64,000 bases of DNA from JAKFEE01 sp036675815. Lineage in GTDB: Bacteria; Pseudomonadota; Alphaproteobacteria; Rhodospirillales; Magnetospirillaceae. A program made the position numbers and the translations under genes. Every line of letters begins with the position of its first letter. Position 1 is the stretch's first letter. This document shows, piece after piece, positions 31,036-39,068 of the stretch. Location: assembly GCA_036675815.1 (NCBI GenBank), contig JAKFEE010000028.1:1-64000 (forward strand), written 5' to 3'. Below the pieces are notes generated by a model that was not told the origin of the DNA, did no database searches, and was given only the letters and a program-made list of their open reading frames with translations.

Positions 31036-31641
31036 ATGAAGCGTTTATTGGCGATCGTACTTGGCCTAGTCTGCGTTGCCCCGACATGGGCGAAAGCCGC
31101 GCAGATGCATTTGGCAATCGGCGTTCCGCCGGGCGGTGTCCTCGCCGCCCCAACCGCGATGCCGGCCATGATGCCGCAGGACGGCATGCGCCTCGACCTC
31201 GGCCTGTCGCGCGATTTCGCCTTCGGGCCGGTGGTGCAGCCTGGCGGCACGCCCTTGACCTTGGGCGACGGCCATCTCGCCCTTGGCGCCTTCGTCGAAT
31301 ACCCGCTGGACGCCTTTCGTTTCGGTGCCAGCGTCAGCGAAAGCGCGCTGTCGCACCGGGCCGAGTTGAGCGCCGGCTACGAGGGCGGTGACACCGCCCT
31401 GCGCATCCGCCTGGGCACGGAATGGGGCGATGGCGAGTCCTATTTCAGCCCCAATCCGGCGCTTGCCGGTTATGGCTATCAAGCACCGGACCGGGAATAC
31501 GACCTATCGCTGACCCTGCGCCACAGGGTCACGCCCGGTGTGGTGGTCAGCGGCCTGGCGGCGGCCAGCCGCAGCGGCGAGCCGGAAGCGGCGGGCGACG
31601 ACACCTTCCTGTTCGGCGCCTCGATCGGGCTGCGGTTCTGA
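31036..31641 (+). CDS. Secreted hypothetical protein, possible small outer-membrane beta-barrel
   Basis: 201 aa. A signal peptide MKRLLAIVLGLVCVAPTWAKA is followed by alternating strand-like segments (LRHRVTPGVVVSGLAAASRS, FLFGASIGLRF). The C-terminal Phe is the usual Bam recognition signal of outer-membrane proteins. An early Pro/Met-rich segment (APTAMPAMMPQDGMRLDLGL) is unusual. No family was recognised; about 8 strands are possible. It stands alone, followed by a hairpin. Confidence 0.7.
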   Translation: MKRLLAIVLGLVCVAPTWAKAAQMHLAIGVPPGGVLAAPTAMPAMMPQDGMRLDLGLSRDFAFGPVVQPGGTPLTLGDGHLALGAFVEYPLDAFRFGASVSESALSHRAELSAGYEGGDTALRIRLGTEWGDGESYFSPNPALAGYGYQAPDREYDLSLTLRHRVTPGVVVSGLAAASRSGEPEAAGDDTFLFGASIGLRF

Positions 31642-31684
31642 GCTAACCAGCTGAGGACATATAGCTCTTTTCTAAGATGCGGAA

Positions 31685-31702
31685 GGCCGCGGCTGCGCGG
31701 CC
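31685..31702 (+). terminator. Hairpin after the envelope protein gene
   Basis: GGCCGCG (31685-31691) and CGCGGCC (31696-31702) form a perfect 7-bp stem around GCTG, 44 bases after the stop. No T-run follows. Confidence 0.4.
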
Positions 31703-31801
31703 CTCCTCATTGGGCGTCAGGCGTCGCACAGAATGCCCTCGAAAGCTCTTCCCCGGAGCCTTAACTCCGCCGGCAACGAAGTTAATGAAAACGCCTTTCC
31801 A

Positions 31802-32935
31802 TTAACTTACGAAGAGCTCTAGGTAACGATGGAACGCATACACGCGCCCTCGGCGCTGACCTGTGATCTCGACCAAAATGCCTAACGTGGAGAGATCTCG
31901 GATTAGGACGTTTGCGGTAGGCGTACTCACTGCGATACCTCTTTCGATCTCTGCAGCCGAAACTACCGGCTTCCGGTACAGCAGGTTGAGCAGTTCGCGC
32001 GCATTAGGGGTCCGCTTTCCAAGCCCGAGAACCTCCTGCTCCACCTCATTTCGCAGCGCAAGGATTTTCCGGAACACGTCGCGTCCCTTGGTCGCCGTCT
32101 CGGCAACGCCGCTCAAGAAGAAACGCACCCAGTGGATGATATCGTCAGATACACGGACCCGCATCAGGGCGTCATAGTAATTTGCCCGATTACGCTCGAA
32201 AAAGTCTGATAAATACAGTGATGGCTTTGCAAGCAGCCCCTGGCTGATTAGGTATAGAGGTATCAACAGCCTACCAATTCGCCCATTACCATCAAGGAAT
32301 GGGTGAATGGTTTCAAATTGGTAATGACTGATTGCAGCCCGAATCAGATGTGGGACGGCGATGTCCTCATTATGCCAAAACTTCTCAAGATCGCCCATTA
32401 GGTCCTCAACCCCATCAGGATGGGGAGGAATGAAGACCGCATCGGTTAAGTTTGAACCTCCGATCCAATTTTGGCTGGTTCGAAAATCTCCCGGCTGCTT
32501 ATGTTCGCCGCGAACCCCCTGCATGAGAATCGCATGCGTTTGTTTAAGCAATCTGTTCGACAGCGGCAGAGTGTCCAACTCGGCTGTAGCAGCGTTTACC
32601 GCATCAATATAATTCCGCACCTCGCGCCAGTCGTCTCTTTTCTCCGGATCAATTTGATCCTCCGGCATCAGAGCTTCGTCTATTCCCGTCTGCGTTCCCT
32701 CGATCCTGCTTGATGTCTGGGCCTCTTTCACAACGTGCATTTGAATGAACAGATCAATATCCGGGACGATCAGTGAAAATGCATTGAGCTCGCCCAAGGC
32801 GCGATTCGCAGCCTCAAGCAGCGTGTTTAATACGGGATCCTCCCAAACCCATTCTTGATTTATCTTCACGGGCTCGAAGCTCTTGTATTGATACCTCTGC
32901 TGCCAATGGCCCGCCTTATACGTCTCGAACTTCAT
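31802..32935 (-). CDS. Fic-family protein (predicted AMPylator) with C-terminal winged helix
   Basis: 377 aa. The Fic active site HPFLDGNGRIGR lies at 211-222 with catalytic His211. The inhibitory helix motif SSRIEG lies at 75-80, so it is an N-terminally autoinhibited (class II) Fic enzyme. A flap is near FIPPHPDGVEDLM. The last about 60 residues (RELLNLLYRKPVVSAAEIER, STPTANVLIRDLSTLGILVE) form a winged helix. The gene is AT-richer with mixed codon use, unlike its neighbours, so it was probably acquired. The target is unknown. Confidence 0.92.
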   Translation of the reverse strand: MKFETYKAGHWQQRYQYKSFEPVKINQEWVWEDPVLNTLLEAANRALGELNAFSLIVPDIDLFIQMHVVKEAQTSSRIEGTQTGIDEALMPEDQIDPEKRDDWREVRNYIDAVNAATAELDTLPLSNRLLKQTHAILMQGVRGEHKQPGDFRTSQNWIGGSNLTDAVFIPPHPDGVEDLMGDLEKFWHNEDIAVPHLIRAAISHYQFETIHPFLDGNGRIGRLLIPLYLISQGLLAKPSLYLSDFFERNRANYYDALMRVRVSDDIIHWVRFFLSGVAETATKGRDVFRKILALRNEVEQEVLGLGKRTPNARELLNLLYRKPVVSAAEIERGIAVSTPTANVLIRDLSTLGILVEITGQRRGRVYAFHRYLELFVS

Positions 32936-33226
32936 CTAGCGTGAAACCTCCCTCAACGGTGCCAAGTACTGAAGGCCGCCCTGCTTAGCTCAACGCATTG
33001 CGAGCCTCTCATGAGCAATCGCCCTTGTCGAGTGCACCGTGGATTTCCCCAGCGATGAAACAGAATGCAGCGTCGAGCTCCATTCGAGTTCTGGTTCCTC
33101 CCGCCTTGCATTCCGCCGCCCCTGACGCTATAACCCCTGCCTCACCGAGCGGACGAGGCTTTCGGGCGCAAGCCCCTGGGCATGCCCCGCCGCTCCTGGA
33201 CGCGAACCACCAACAAGGACCGCAAA
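32936..33226. other. Region upstream of the rpmI operon
   Basis: 291 bases without a gene; infC, which precedes rpmI in many bacteria, is not here. The region holds the rpmI promoter (33106-33134) and a leader with the hairpin GGCTT/AAGCC (33157-33161 and 33170-33174). In other bacteria r-protein L20 represses this operon by binding its leader; whether it does so here cannot be seen. Confidence 0.5.
33106..33134 (+). promoter_or_regulatory. Predicted sigma-70 promoter of rpmI-rplT
   Basis: -35 TTGCAT (33106-33111), a 17-base spacer and -10 TATAAC (33129-33134), about 93 bases before the rpmI start. This is one of the best promoter matches in the window and lies in the right place. Confidence 0.65.
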
Positions 33227-33430
33227 ATGCCCAAGATGAAGACCAAAAGCGCTGCCAAGAAGCGCTTCAGCCTGACCGGCACCGGCAAGGTCAAGGGCAA
33301 CGTGTCGAACAAGCGGCACCTGCTCACGGCCAAGACGCAGAAGATGAAGCGCCAGGCGCGCGGCACCTTCGTGCTGTTCAAGACCGACGGCGACAACGTC
33401 AAGAAGTTCTTCCTGCCGAACGGAGGCTGA
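33227..33430 (+). CDS. rpmI: 50S ribosomal protein L35
   Basis: 67 aa, highly basic. MPKMKTKSAAKKRFSLTGTG and KRHLLTAKTQKMKRQARGT are L35 signatures. ATG 33227 follows AAGGA; upstream in-frame codons are leader sequence. rplT starts 4 bases after its stop, so the two are co-transcribed. Confidence 0.97.
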   Translation: MPKMKTKSAAKKRFSLTGTGKVKGNVSNKRHLLTAKTQKMKRQARGTFVLFKTDGDNVKKFFLPNGG

Positions 33431-33434
33431 GTAA

Positions 33435-33800
33435 ATGGCACGCGTCAAGCGGGGCGTCACTACCCACGCCCGTCATCGTAAGATCATCAAGCTGGCCAAG
33501 GGTTATCGCGGCCGCTCCAATTCGTGCTTCCGCGTCGCCATCGAGAAGGTCGAGAAGGCGCTGCGTTACGCCTACCGCGACCGCCGCACCAAGAAGCGCA
33601 ATTTCCGCGCCCTGTGGATCCAGCGCATCAACGCCGGCACCCGCCAGCACGGCATGACCTATTCGCGTTTCATGAACGGCCTGAAGAAGGCCGGTGTCCA
33701 GTTGGATCGCAAGGTGCTCTCCGACATCGCCATCCGCGAGCCGGCGTGCTTCGGGGCGCTGGTCGCACAGGCCAAAGCGGCCCTGGGCAAGGCTGCCTAA
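33435..33800 (+). CDS. rplT: 50S ribosomal protein L20
   Basis: 121 aa. MARVKRGVTTHARHRKIIKL and AKGYRGRSNSCFRVAIEKVE are diagnostic, with the globular C-terminal domain ending AALGKAA. L20 is an early 23S rRNA binder needed for 50S assembly and, in other bacteria, represses its own operon. It sits 4 bases from rpmI and is followed by a terminator before pheS. Confidence 0.98.
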   Translation: MARVKRGVTTHARHRKIIKLAKGYRGRSNSCFRVAIEKVEKALRYAYRDRRTKKRNFRALWIQRINAGTRQHGMTYSRFMNGLKKAGVQLDRKVLSDIAIREPACFGALVAQAKAALGKAA

Positions 33801-33840
33801 GCACTCTAGGGTGCGCATCCACATTGGCGGTTGTTGCGAA

Positions 33841-33866
33841 GGGGGCCGTGATCGCGGCCCCCTTTT
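33841..33866 (+). terminator. Intrinsic terminator or attenuator between rplT and pheS
   Basis: GGGGGCCG (33841-33848) and CGGCCCCC (33855-33862) form a perfect 8-bp stem followed by TTTT, 22 bases before the pheS start. No Phe-rich leader peptide like E. coli pheM was found ahead of it, so classic Phe attenuation is not supported. Confidence 0.8.
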
Positions 33867-33887
33867 CGCGCTCTGAGGGAGTGCCGA

Positions 33888-34964
33888 ATGGACAAGCTTG
33901 AAACCCTGCGGGCGGAACTGGTCGCCGCCGTCACCGCCGCTGCCGACCTTGCCGCCCTCGACGAGGTCCGCGTCACGGCGCTGGGCAAGAAGGGTCGCGT
34001 CACCGAACTGATGAAGAGCCTGGGCGGCATGAGCCCGGAGGAGCGCAAGGCCGCCGGCGCCGCGCTCAACAGCCTCAAGGACGAGGTCGCCGCCGCCATC
34101 GAGGCGCGCAAGGCCGAGCTGGAAGCGGCGGAGTTGGACCTGCGCCTGGCACGCGAGCGCGTCGACGTCACGCTGCCGGCGCGCCCCGAGGAGACCGGCC
34201 GCATCCATCCCATCAGCCAGACCATGGACGAGATCGTCGCCATCTTCGGCCAGATGGGGTTCGAGGTCGCCGAAGGCCCCGACATCGAGGACGACTTCCA
34301 CAACTTCACCGCCCTCAACATCCCGCCCGAGCACCCGGCGCGGTCGATGCACGACACCTTCTTCCTGCCCGAGCGCGCCGACGGCTCGCGGCTGCTGCTG
34401 CGCACACACACGTCGCCGGTGCAGATCCGCACCATGCAGACGACCAAGCCGCCGATCCGCATCATCGCCCCCGGCCGCACCTATCGCTGCGACTCGGACA
34501 TGACCCACACGCCCATGTTCCACCAGGTGGAAGGGCTGATCATCGACAAGACGACCCATTTCGGCCACCTCAAGGGCTGTTTGATCGAGTTCGTGCGCAC
34601 CTATTTCGAGGTCGACGACGTGCCGGTGCGCTTCCGGCCGTCGTTCTTCCCGTTCACCGAACCCTCGGCGGAAGTCGACATCGGCTGCTCGCGCGCCGGC
34701 GGCGAATTGAAGATCGGCCCCGGCGGCGACTGGCTGGAGATCCTGGGCTGCGGCATGGTCCATCCCAACGTGCTGCGCGCCTGCGGCATCGACCCCGACG
34801 AGTACCAGGGCTTCGCCTTCGGCATGGGCATCGAGCGCATCGCCATGCTGAAATACGGCATCCCTGACCTGCGCACCTTCTTCGAATCCGACCTGCGGTG
34901 GCTGAAGCATTACGGTTTCGTGCCGCTGGACGTGCCGAGCCTGACCGGAGGGCTGACGCGATGA
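33888..34964 (+). CDS. pheS: Phenylalanyl-tRNA synthetase alpha subunit
   Basis: 358 aa, class II aaRS catalytic subunit of the alpha2-beta2 enzyme. An N-terminal coiled coil (about 1-95) precedes the catalytic core: motif 1 around RIHPISQTMDEIVAIFGQMG, motif 2 FRPSFFPFTEPSAEVD and motif 3 GMGIERIAMLKYGIPDLR. THTSPVQIRTM is also typical. The stop overlaps the pheT ATG (ATGA), so the subunits are made together. Confidence 0.98.
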   Translation: MDKLETLRAELVAAVTAAADLAALDEVRVTALGKKGRVTELMKSLGGMSPEERKAAGAALNSLKDEVAAAIEARKAELEAAELDLRLARERVDVTLPARPEETGRIHPISQTMDEIVAIFGQMGFEVAEGPDIEDDFHNFTALNIPPEHPARSMHDTFFLPERADGSRLLLRTHTSPVQIRTMQTTKPPIRIIAPGRTYRCDSDMTHTPMFHQVEGLIIDKTTHFGHLKGCLIEFVRTYFEVDDVPVRFRPSFFPFTEPSAEVDIGCSRAGGELKIGPGGDWLEILGCGMVHPNVLRACGIDPDEYQGFAFGMGIERIAMLKYGIPDLRTFFESDLRWLKHYGFVPLDVPSLTGGLTR

Positions 34965-37366
34965 AATTCACCCTGTCCTGGCTGAAGCAGCATCTCGACA
35001 CCGAGGCCAGCGTCGACGACATCGGCGCGCGGCTGACCATGCTCGGCCTCGAGGTCGAATCGCTCGAGGATCCGGCCAAGGATCTCGCCGGCTTCACCGT
35101 CGCCCATGTGGTCGAAGCGGTGCAGCATCCCAATGCCGACCGCCTGCGCGTGTGCACGGTCGATGCCGGCGGCGGCGACAGGCTGCAGGTGGTATGCGGC
35201 GCCCCCAACGCCCGCGCCGGGCTCAAGGTGGTGCTGGCCCGCCCCGGCACCCGCATCCCGGTCACCGGCGACGTGCTCAAGAAGGGAGCCATCCGCGGCG
35301 TCGAGAGCCAGGGCATGATGTGCTCGTGGCGCGAACTGGGCCTGGGCGAGGACCACGAGGGCATCGCCGAGCTCGATCCGGCCTTGCCGGTGGGCCGGCC
35401 GCTGACCGAGGTGGTCAGCTTCGACCCGGTGTTCGACGTCTCCATCACGCCGAACCGCGCCGACTGCCTGGGCGTGCGCGGCATCGCCCGCGATCTTGCC
35501 GCCTCGGGTTTGGGCACGCTGAAGCCGTTCGAGGTGAAGCCGGTGCCGGCCCGCTTCCCCAGCCCGATTTCGGTCAGCCTGAATTTCCCGCGTGAGGCGG
35601 CCGACGCCTGCCCGCTTTTCGCCGGCCGCTATGTCCGCGGCGTCAAGAACGGCGAAAGCCCGCAGTGGCTGAAGGACCGGCTGGTGGCCATCGGCCTGCG
35701 CCCGATCTCGGCGCTGGTCGACATCACCAACTACATCACCTACGACATGGCGCGACCGCTGCACGTCTTCGACGCCGACCGCCTCACCGGCAATGTGCAG
35801 GCACGCCTCGCCCGGCCGGGCGAGAAGCTGCTGGCGTTGAACGGCAAGGAATACGTCCTCGACGAGACCATGACGGTGATCGCCGACGACGAGAGGGTCG
35901 AAGGGCTGGCCGGCGTCATCGGCGGCGAGGAAACCGGCTGCACCGCCGAGACCGCCAATGTCTTCATCGAGGCGGCGCTGTTCGACCCGCTGCGCACCGC
36001 CGCCACCGGCCGCAAGCTGGAGATCCTGTCCGACGCCCGCTTCCGCTTCGAACGTGGCGTCGATCCCGCCTTCGTCGTGCCAGCGATGGAAATGGCCACG
36101 GCGATGATTCTGGAACTATGCGGCGGCGAGCCGTCCGAGCCAGTGATCGCCGGCGCCGCCCCCGACTGGCACCGCGTCATCGGCCTACGGCCGCAGCGTG
36201 TGACCTCGCTGGGCGGCGTCGACCTGTCGACCGACGCCATCACGGGCATCCTCACCGGCCTCGGCTGCCAGGTCATCCCGGGGGCCGACGGCACCCTGAT
36301 GGTCGAGCCGCCGTCGTGGCGCGGTGACCTGACCGCCGAACACGACTTGGTCGAGGAAGTGATCCGCATCCACGGCTATGACAACGTGCCGGTGGCCACC
36401 CTGCCGCGCGCGCCTATGCCGCGCACCGTGCTGACGCCGACGCAGCGCCGCGGCGTGGCGGTGCGCCGTGGCCTGGCCGGCCGCGGCATGATCGAGACGG
36501 TCACCTGGTCGTTCACCAGCTCGGCCTTCGCCCCGTCGTTCGGTGGCGGCAAGCCGGACCTGGCCCTGGCCAATCCGATCTCCAGCGATCTCGACGTCAT
36601 GCGCCCGTCGGTGCTGCCCAACCTGATCGCCGCCGCCGGCCGCAACGCCGACCGCGGCGCCAAGGACCTCGCCCTGTTCGAGGTCGGCCCGCAGTTCGAC
36701 GGCGGCGCCGAGCCGGGGCAGCAGCGCCAGGTGGTCGGCGGCGTCCGCGCCGGCCGCACCGGGCCGCGCCACTGGAACGCCCCGCCCCGTGCGGTGGATG
36801 CGTTCGACGCCAAAGCCGACGCCCTGGCGACGATCGCCGCCGCCGGCGGCAATCCCGACAGCCTGCAGGTGGCGGCCGACGCGCCGTCGTGGTACCACCC
36901 CGGCCGCTCCGGCAGCCTCAAGCTCGGCAACAAGGTGGTGGCCTGGTTCGGCGAGGTGCACCCGCGCGTGCTGAAGACCATGGACGTCGCCGGGCCGCTG
37001 GCCGCCTTCGAGGTGTTCCTCGACGCCATTCCTCTGCCCAAGGCACGGCCGACCAAGGCCCGGCCGCTGCTCAAGGCCTCGCCGTTCCAGCCGGTAGAAC
37101 GCGACTTCGCCTTCGTCGTCGACGCCACGGTGCCGGCCGCGACCCTGATCAAGGCGGCCCGCGACGCCGACAAGCAGCTCATCACCGAGGTGTCGGTGTT
37201 CGATCTGTTCGAAGGACCGTCGCTGGGCGAGGGTCGCAAGTCGCTGGCGATCGCCGTGACCCTGCAGCCCACCGAAAAGACCCTGACCGACGCCGAAATC
37301 GAGGCCGTGGGCCAGAAGATCGTCGCCGCCGTCGGAAAGGCCACCGGCGGCACCCTGCGCGGCTGA
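34961..37366 (+). CDS. pheT: Phenylalanyl-tRNA synthetase beta subunit
   Basis: 801 aa. An N-terminal tRNA-binding OB domain (about 39-150, VAHVVEAVQHPNADRLRVCT), B3/B4 editing domain (about 200-390, ITPNRADCLGVRGIARDLAA), B5, then the catalytic-like core, and a C-terminal ferredoxin-fold anticodon-binding domain (KASPFQPVERDFAFVVDATV to KATGGTLRG). The start overlaps pheS. A long hairpin follows the stop. Confidence 0.98.
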   Translation: MKFTLSWLKQHLDTEASVDDIGARLTMLGLEVESLEDPAKDLAGFTVAHVVEAVQHPNADRLRVCTVDAGGGDRLQVVCGAPNARAGLKVVLARPGTRIPVTGDVLKKGAIRGVESQGMMCSWRELGLGEDHEGIAELDPALPVGRPLTEVVSFDPVFDVSITPNRADCLGVRGIARDLAASGLGTLKPFEVKPVPARFPSPISVSLNFPREAADACPLFAGRYVRGVKNGESPQWLKDRLVAIGLRPISALVDITNYITYDMARPLHVFDADRLTGNVQARLARPGEKLLALNGKEYVLDETMTVIADDERVEGLAGVIGGEETGCTAETANVFIEAALFDPLRTAATGRKLEILSDARFRFERGVDPAFVVPAMEMATAMILELCGGEPSEPVIAGAAPDWHRVIGLRPQRVTSLGGVDLSTDAITGILTGLGCQVIPGADGTLMVEPPSWRGDLTAEHDLVEEVIRIHGYDNVPVATLPRAPMPRTVLTPTQRRGVAVRRGLAGRGMIETVTWSFTSSAFAPSFGGGKPDLALANPISSDLDVMRPSVLPNLIAAAGRNADRGAKDLALFEVGPQFDGGAEPGQQRQVVGGVRAGRTGPRHWNAPPRAVDAFDAKADALATIAAAGGNPDSLQVAADAPSWYHPGRSGSLKLGNKVVAWFGEVHPRVLKTMDVAGPLAAFEVFLDAIPLPKARPTKARPLLKASPFQPVERDFAFVVDATVPAATLIKAARDADKQLITEVSVFDLFEGPSLGEGRKSLAIAVTLQPTEKTLTDAEIEAVGQKIVAAVGKATGGTLRG

Positions 37367-37388
37367 CCGCCCGCCATCGGCCGATAAG

Positions 37389-37422
37389 CGAAGCGGGCCA
37401 CCGCACCGGTGCGCCCGCTTCG
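37389..37422 (+). terminator. Hairpin terminator after pheT
   Basis: CGAAGCGGGC (37389-37398) and GCCCGCTTCG (37413-37422) form a perfect 10-bp stem with a GC-rich loop, 22 bases after the pheT stop. There is no long T-run. Confidence 0.65.
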
Positions 37423-37467
37423 TCGCGTCTGGCCCTTGACTCGCCTCGTCATCTCACCACAGCAGGT

Positions 37468-37571
37468 GTGATCCGGGCCCCTCTGGCAGCCGCGGCGGCG
37501 CTGTGATGTCGGATCACTTCCGCAATATCGGCGCGGACGCGGCGCTTCTGGAGTAACCGGAAGGGGCCCGG
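37468..37571 (+). promoter_or_regulatory. Structured leader of the TerC gene with Shine-Dalgarno-sequestering stem
   Basis: CCGGGCCCCT (37473-37482) is perfectly complementary to AGGGGCCCGG (37562-37571), which contains the Shine-Dalgarno AAGGGG just before ATG 37575. An alternative stem, GTGATCC (37468-37474) with GGATCAC (37511-37517), shares bases with the first and would compete with it. Two mutually exclusive stems, one hiding the ribosome-binding site, are the layout of a translational switch. The yybP-ykoY manganese riboswitch consensus of other alx/terC genes was not recognisable. Confidence 0.5.
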
Positions 37572-37574
37572 GAC

Positions 37575-38558
37575 ATGGACGTGCTGTTCTATGATTGGCT
37601 GTCGAAGCCGGTCTGGATGTGGCTCGGCTTCCTTGGTGTGGTGGCGGCGCTGCTGGCCTTTGATCTGGGCGTCCTGCACCGCAGGCAGCGCGAGATCGGC
37701 ATGCGCGAAAGCCTGGCGCTGTCGGCCGTCTATATCGCCTTTGGTTTAGCGTTCGGCGGCTGGGTGTGGTGGCAGCTCGGCGCCCAAGCCGGCAAGGAAT
37801 ACGTCACCGGCTTCATCGTCGAGAAATCGCTGGCGATGGACAACGTGTTCGTCATCGCCATGATCTTCTCCTATTTCGCGGTACCACGCCTGTACCAGCA
37901 CCGGGTGCTGTTCTGGGGCATCCTCGGCGTGCTGGTCCTGCGCGGCATCATGATCGGCTTCGGCGCGGCGCTGGTGGCGGAGTTCGCCTGGGTGCTCTAC
38001 GTCTTCGCCGCCTTCCTCATCTTCACCGGCGTCAAAATGTGGGTCATGGCCGAGAAGCCCTACGACATCGGCACCAATCCCCTGCTCAAGGCCCTGCGCC
38101 GAAACTACCGCGTCACCGACGGGCTGCACGGCAATCACTTCTGGGTGCGCAAGGCGGACGCGGCGGGCCGGACGGCTTGGTACGCCACCCCGCTTCTGCT
38201 GGCCCTGGTCATGATCGAGTTCGCCGACGTCATCTTCGCCGTCGACAGCGTGCCGGCGATCTTCGCCATCACCACCGACCCGTTCGTCGTCTACACCTCG
38301 AACATCTTCGCCATCCTCGGCCTGCGCGCCTTGTATTTTGCGCTGGCGGCGATGGTGCACCGTTTCCATTACCTCAAATATGCCCTGAGCGTGCTGCTGG
38401 TCTTCATCGGCGCCAAGGTGTTCATCGCCGACATTGCCGGCTTGCCCGGCGGCAAGTTCCCGCCCGGCCTCAGCCTGGCCATCACCTTCGCCATCCTGGG
38501 CTTCGGCGTGGCATGGTCGCTGTGGAAAACCCGGCTGGGGGCGAACACGGCGTCGTGA
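37575..38558 (+). CDS. TerC/Alx-family membrane protein
   Basis: 327 aa with about nine transmembrane segments. TerC marks are the EKSLAMDNVFVIAMIFSYF block and its repeat IEFADVIFAVDSVPAIFAIT, whose acidic residues lie in the membrane. Family members (Alx, YkoY, MeeF) export Mn2+ or load metal to secreted enzymes. The Alx-like length and N-terminus (FDLGVLHRRQREIGMRESLA) favour the Alx branch. It stands alone with a structured leader that could respond to metal or pH. Confidence 0.9.
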   Translation: MDVLFYDWLSKPVWMWLGFLGVVAALLAFDLGVLHRRQREIGMRESLALSAVYIAFGLAFGGWVWWQLGAQAGKEYVTGFIVEKSLAMDNVFVIAMIFSYFAVPRLYQHRVLFWGILGVLVLRGIMIGFGAALVAEFAWVLYVFAAFLIFTGVKMWVMAEKPYDIGTNPLLKALRRNYRVTDGLHGNHFWVRKADAAGRTAWYATPLLLALVMIEFADVIFAVDSVPAIFAITTDPFVVYTSNIFAILGLRALYFALAAMVHRFHYLKYALSVLLVFIGAKVFIADIAGLPGGKFPPGLSLAITFAILGFGVAWSLWKTRLGANTAS

Positions 38559-38572
38559 CGCCAGGTCGCCCC

Positions 38573-38613
38573 GGAGCGCGAAGCTCCAGCTCCGCAAAAC
38601 GCAGGCGAAGCTC
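38573..38613. repeat. Dispersed palindrome family 1, copy E
   Basis: GGAGCGCGAAGCTCCAGCTC starts the left arm at 38573. The right arm ends GCGAAGCTCC at 38613 after an AAAAC loop. It is more diverged than copies A-C and lies between the convergent TerC and zeta-like genes. Confidence 0.65.
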
Positions 38614-38630
38614 CCTCCGGTCACACCATC

Positions 38631-38936
38631 TTAATCCTTGTTGCGCTCGTGCAGGAGCTGGCGGCGGGCCTCGTGCAGCAGATGGGTCAGCTTTTCGCGG
38701 ATCTCGTGATGGCTGGCCTTGCCGGCGAGGTCCCGCTCGAGCGCCGCCGCCATTTCGTCTTCGTCGTGGTTGTCGCCACCGCGGCCGAAGGCGCGGGCAT
38801 AATCGTGCGCCGCCTGGCCGATCAATCCCAGCAGTTCCGCCGCCCACATGCCGGCGAGCTTGCCGCGCCGGTCGGCGACCATGAATTCGAACTCCTGCTC
38901 GTCGGCGTCGCGCGGCGGCTGTTGCTCGGGTGACAT
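38631..38936 (-). CDS. DUF1476 protein, divergent F1-ATPase inhibitor zeta subunit-like
   Basis: 101 aa from ATG 38936, with AGGAG 8 bases upstream (GTG 38939 is an alternative). The conserved core FEFMVADRRGKLAGMWAAEL followed by LGLIGQAAHDYARAF matches the alphaproteobacterial zeta family, in which the N-terminus inhibits F1-ATPase and a four-helix bundle follows. The second half (HHEIREKLTHLLHEARRQL) also fits. The N-terminus is shorter and differs from the usual inhibitory sequence (MxxFKDREKAFE), so inhibition may be lost or changed. Confidence 0.65.
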   Translation of the reverse strand: MSPEQQPPRDADEQEFEFMVADRRGKLAGMWAAELLGLIGQAAHDYARAFGRGGDNHDEDEMAAALERDLAGKASHHEIREKLTHLLHEARRQLLHERNKD

Positions 38937-39068
38937 CACTGCTTCTCCTCTTCGCCGCCGATTCTAACCGTGGGCACCGAGCTGACAAAGGTCGAAAAGG
39001 GACAGCGGGGAGGCCATTGCCCCGGCCGGCGATTGGCCCTATTTTCCCGGCACGCTCCGGGGAAGGCC

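Noticed and set aside
32936..33226. infC upstream of rpmI
   Set aside because: No IF-3 sequence in any frame; only a promoter and leader are seen.
33801..33887. pheM-like leader peptide for attenuation of pheST
   Set aside because: No short Phe-rich frame precedes the terminator hairpin.
37440..37575. yybP-ykoY manganese riboswitch before terC
   Set aside because: A GGAGTA-like stretch is present but lies about 25 bases from the start with no room for the rest of the motif. The conserved core could not be matched, so only a structured leader is reported.
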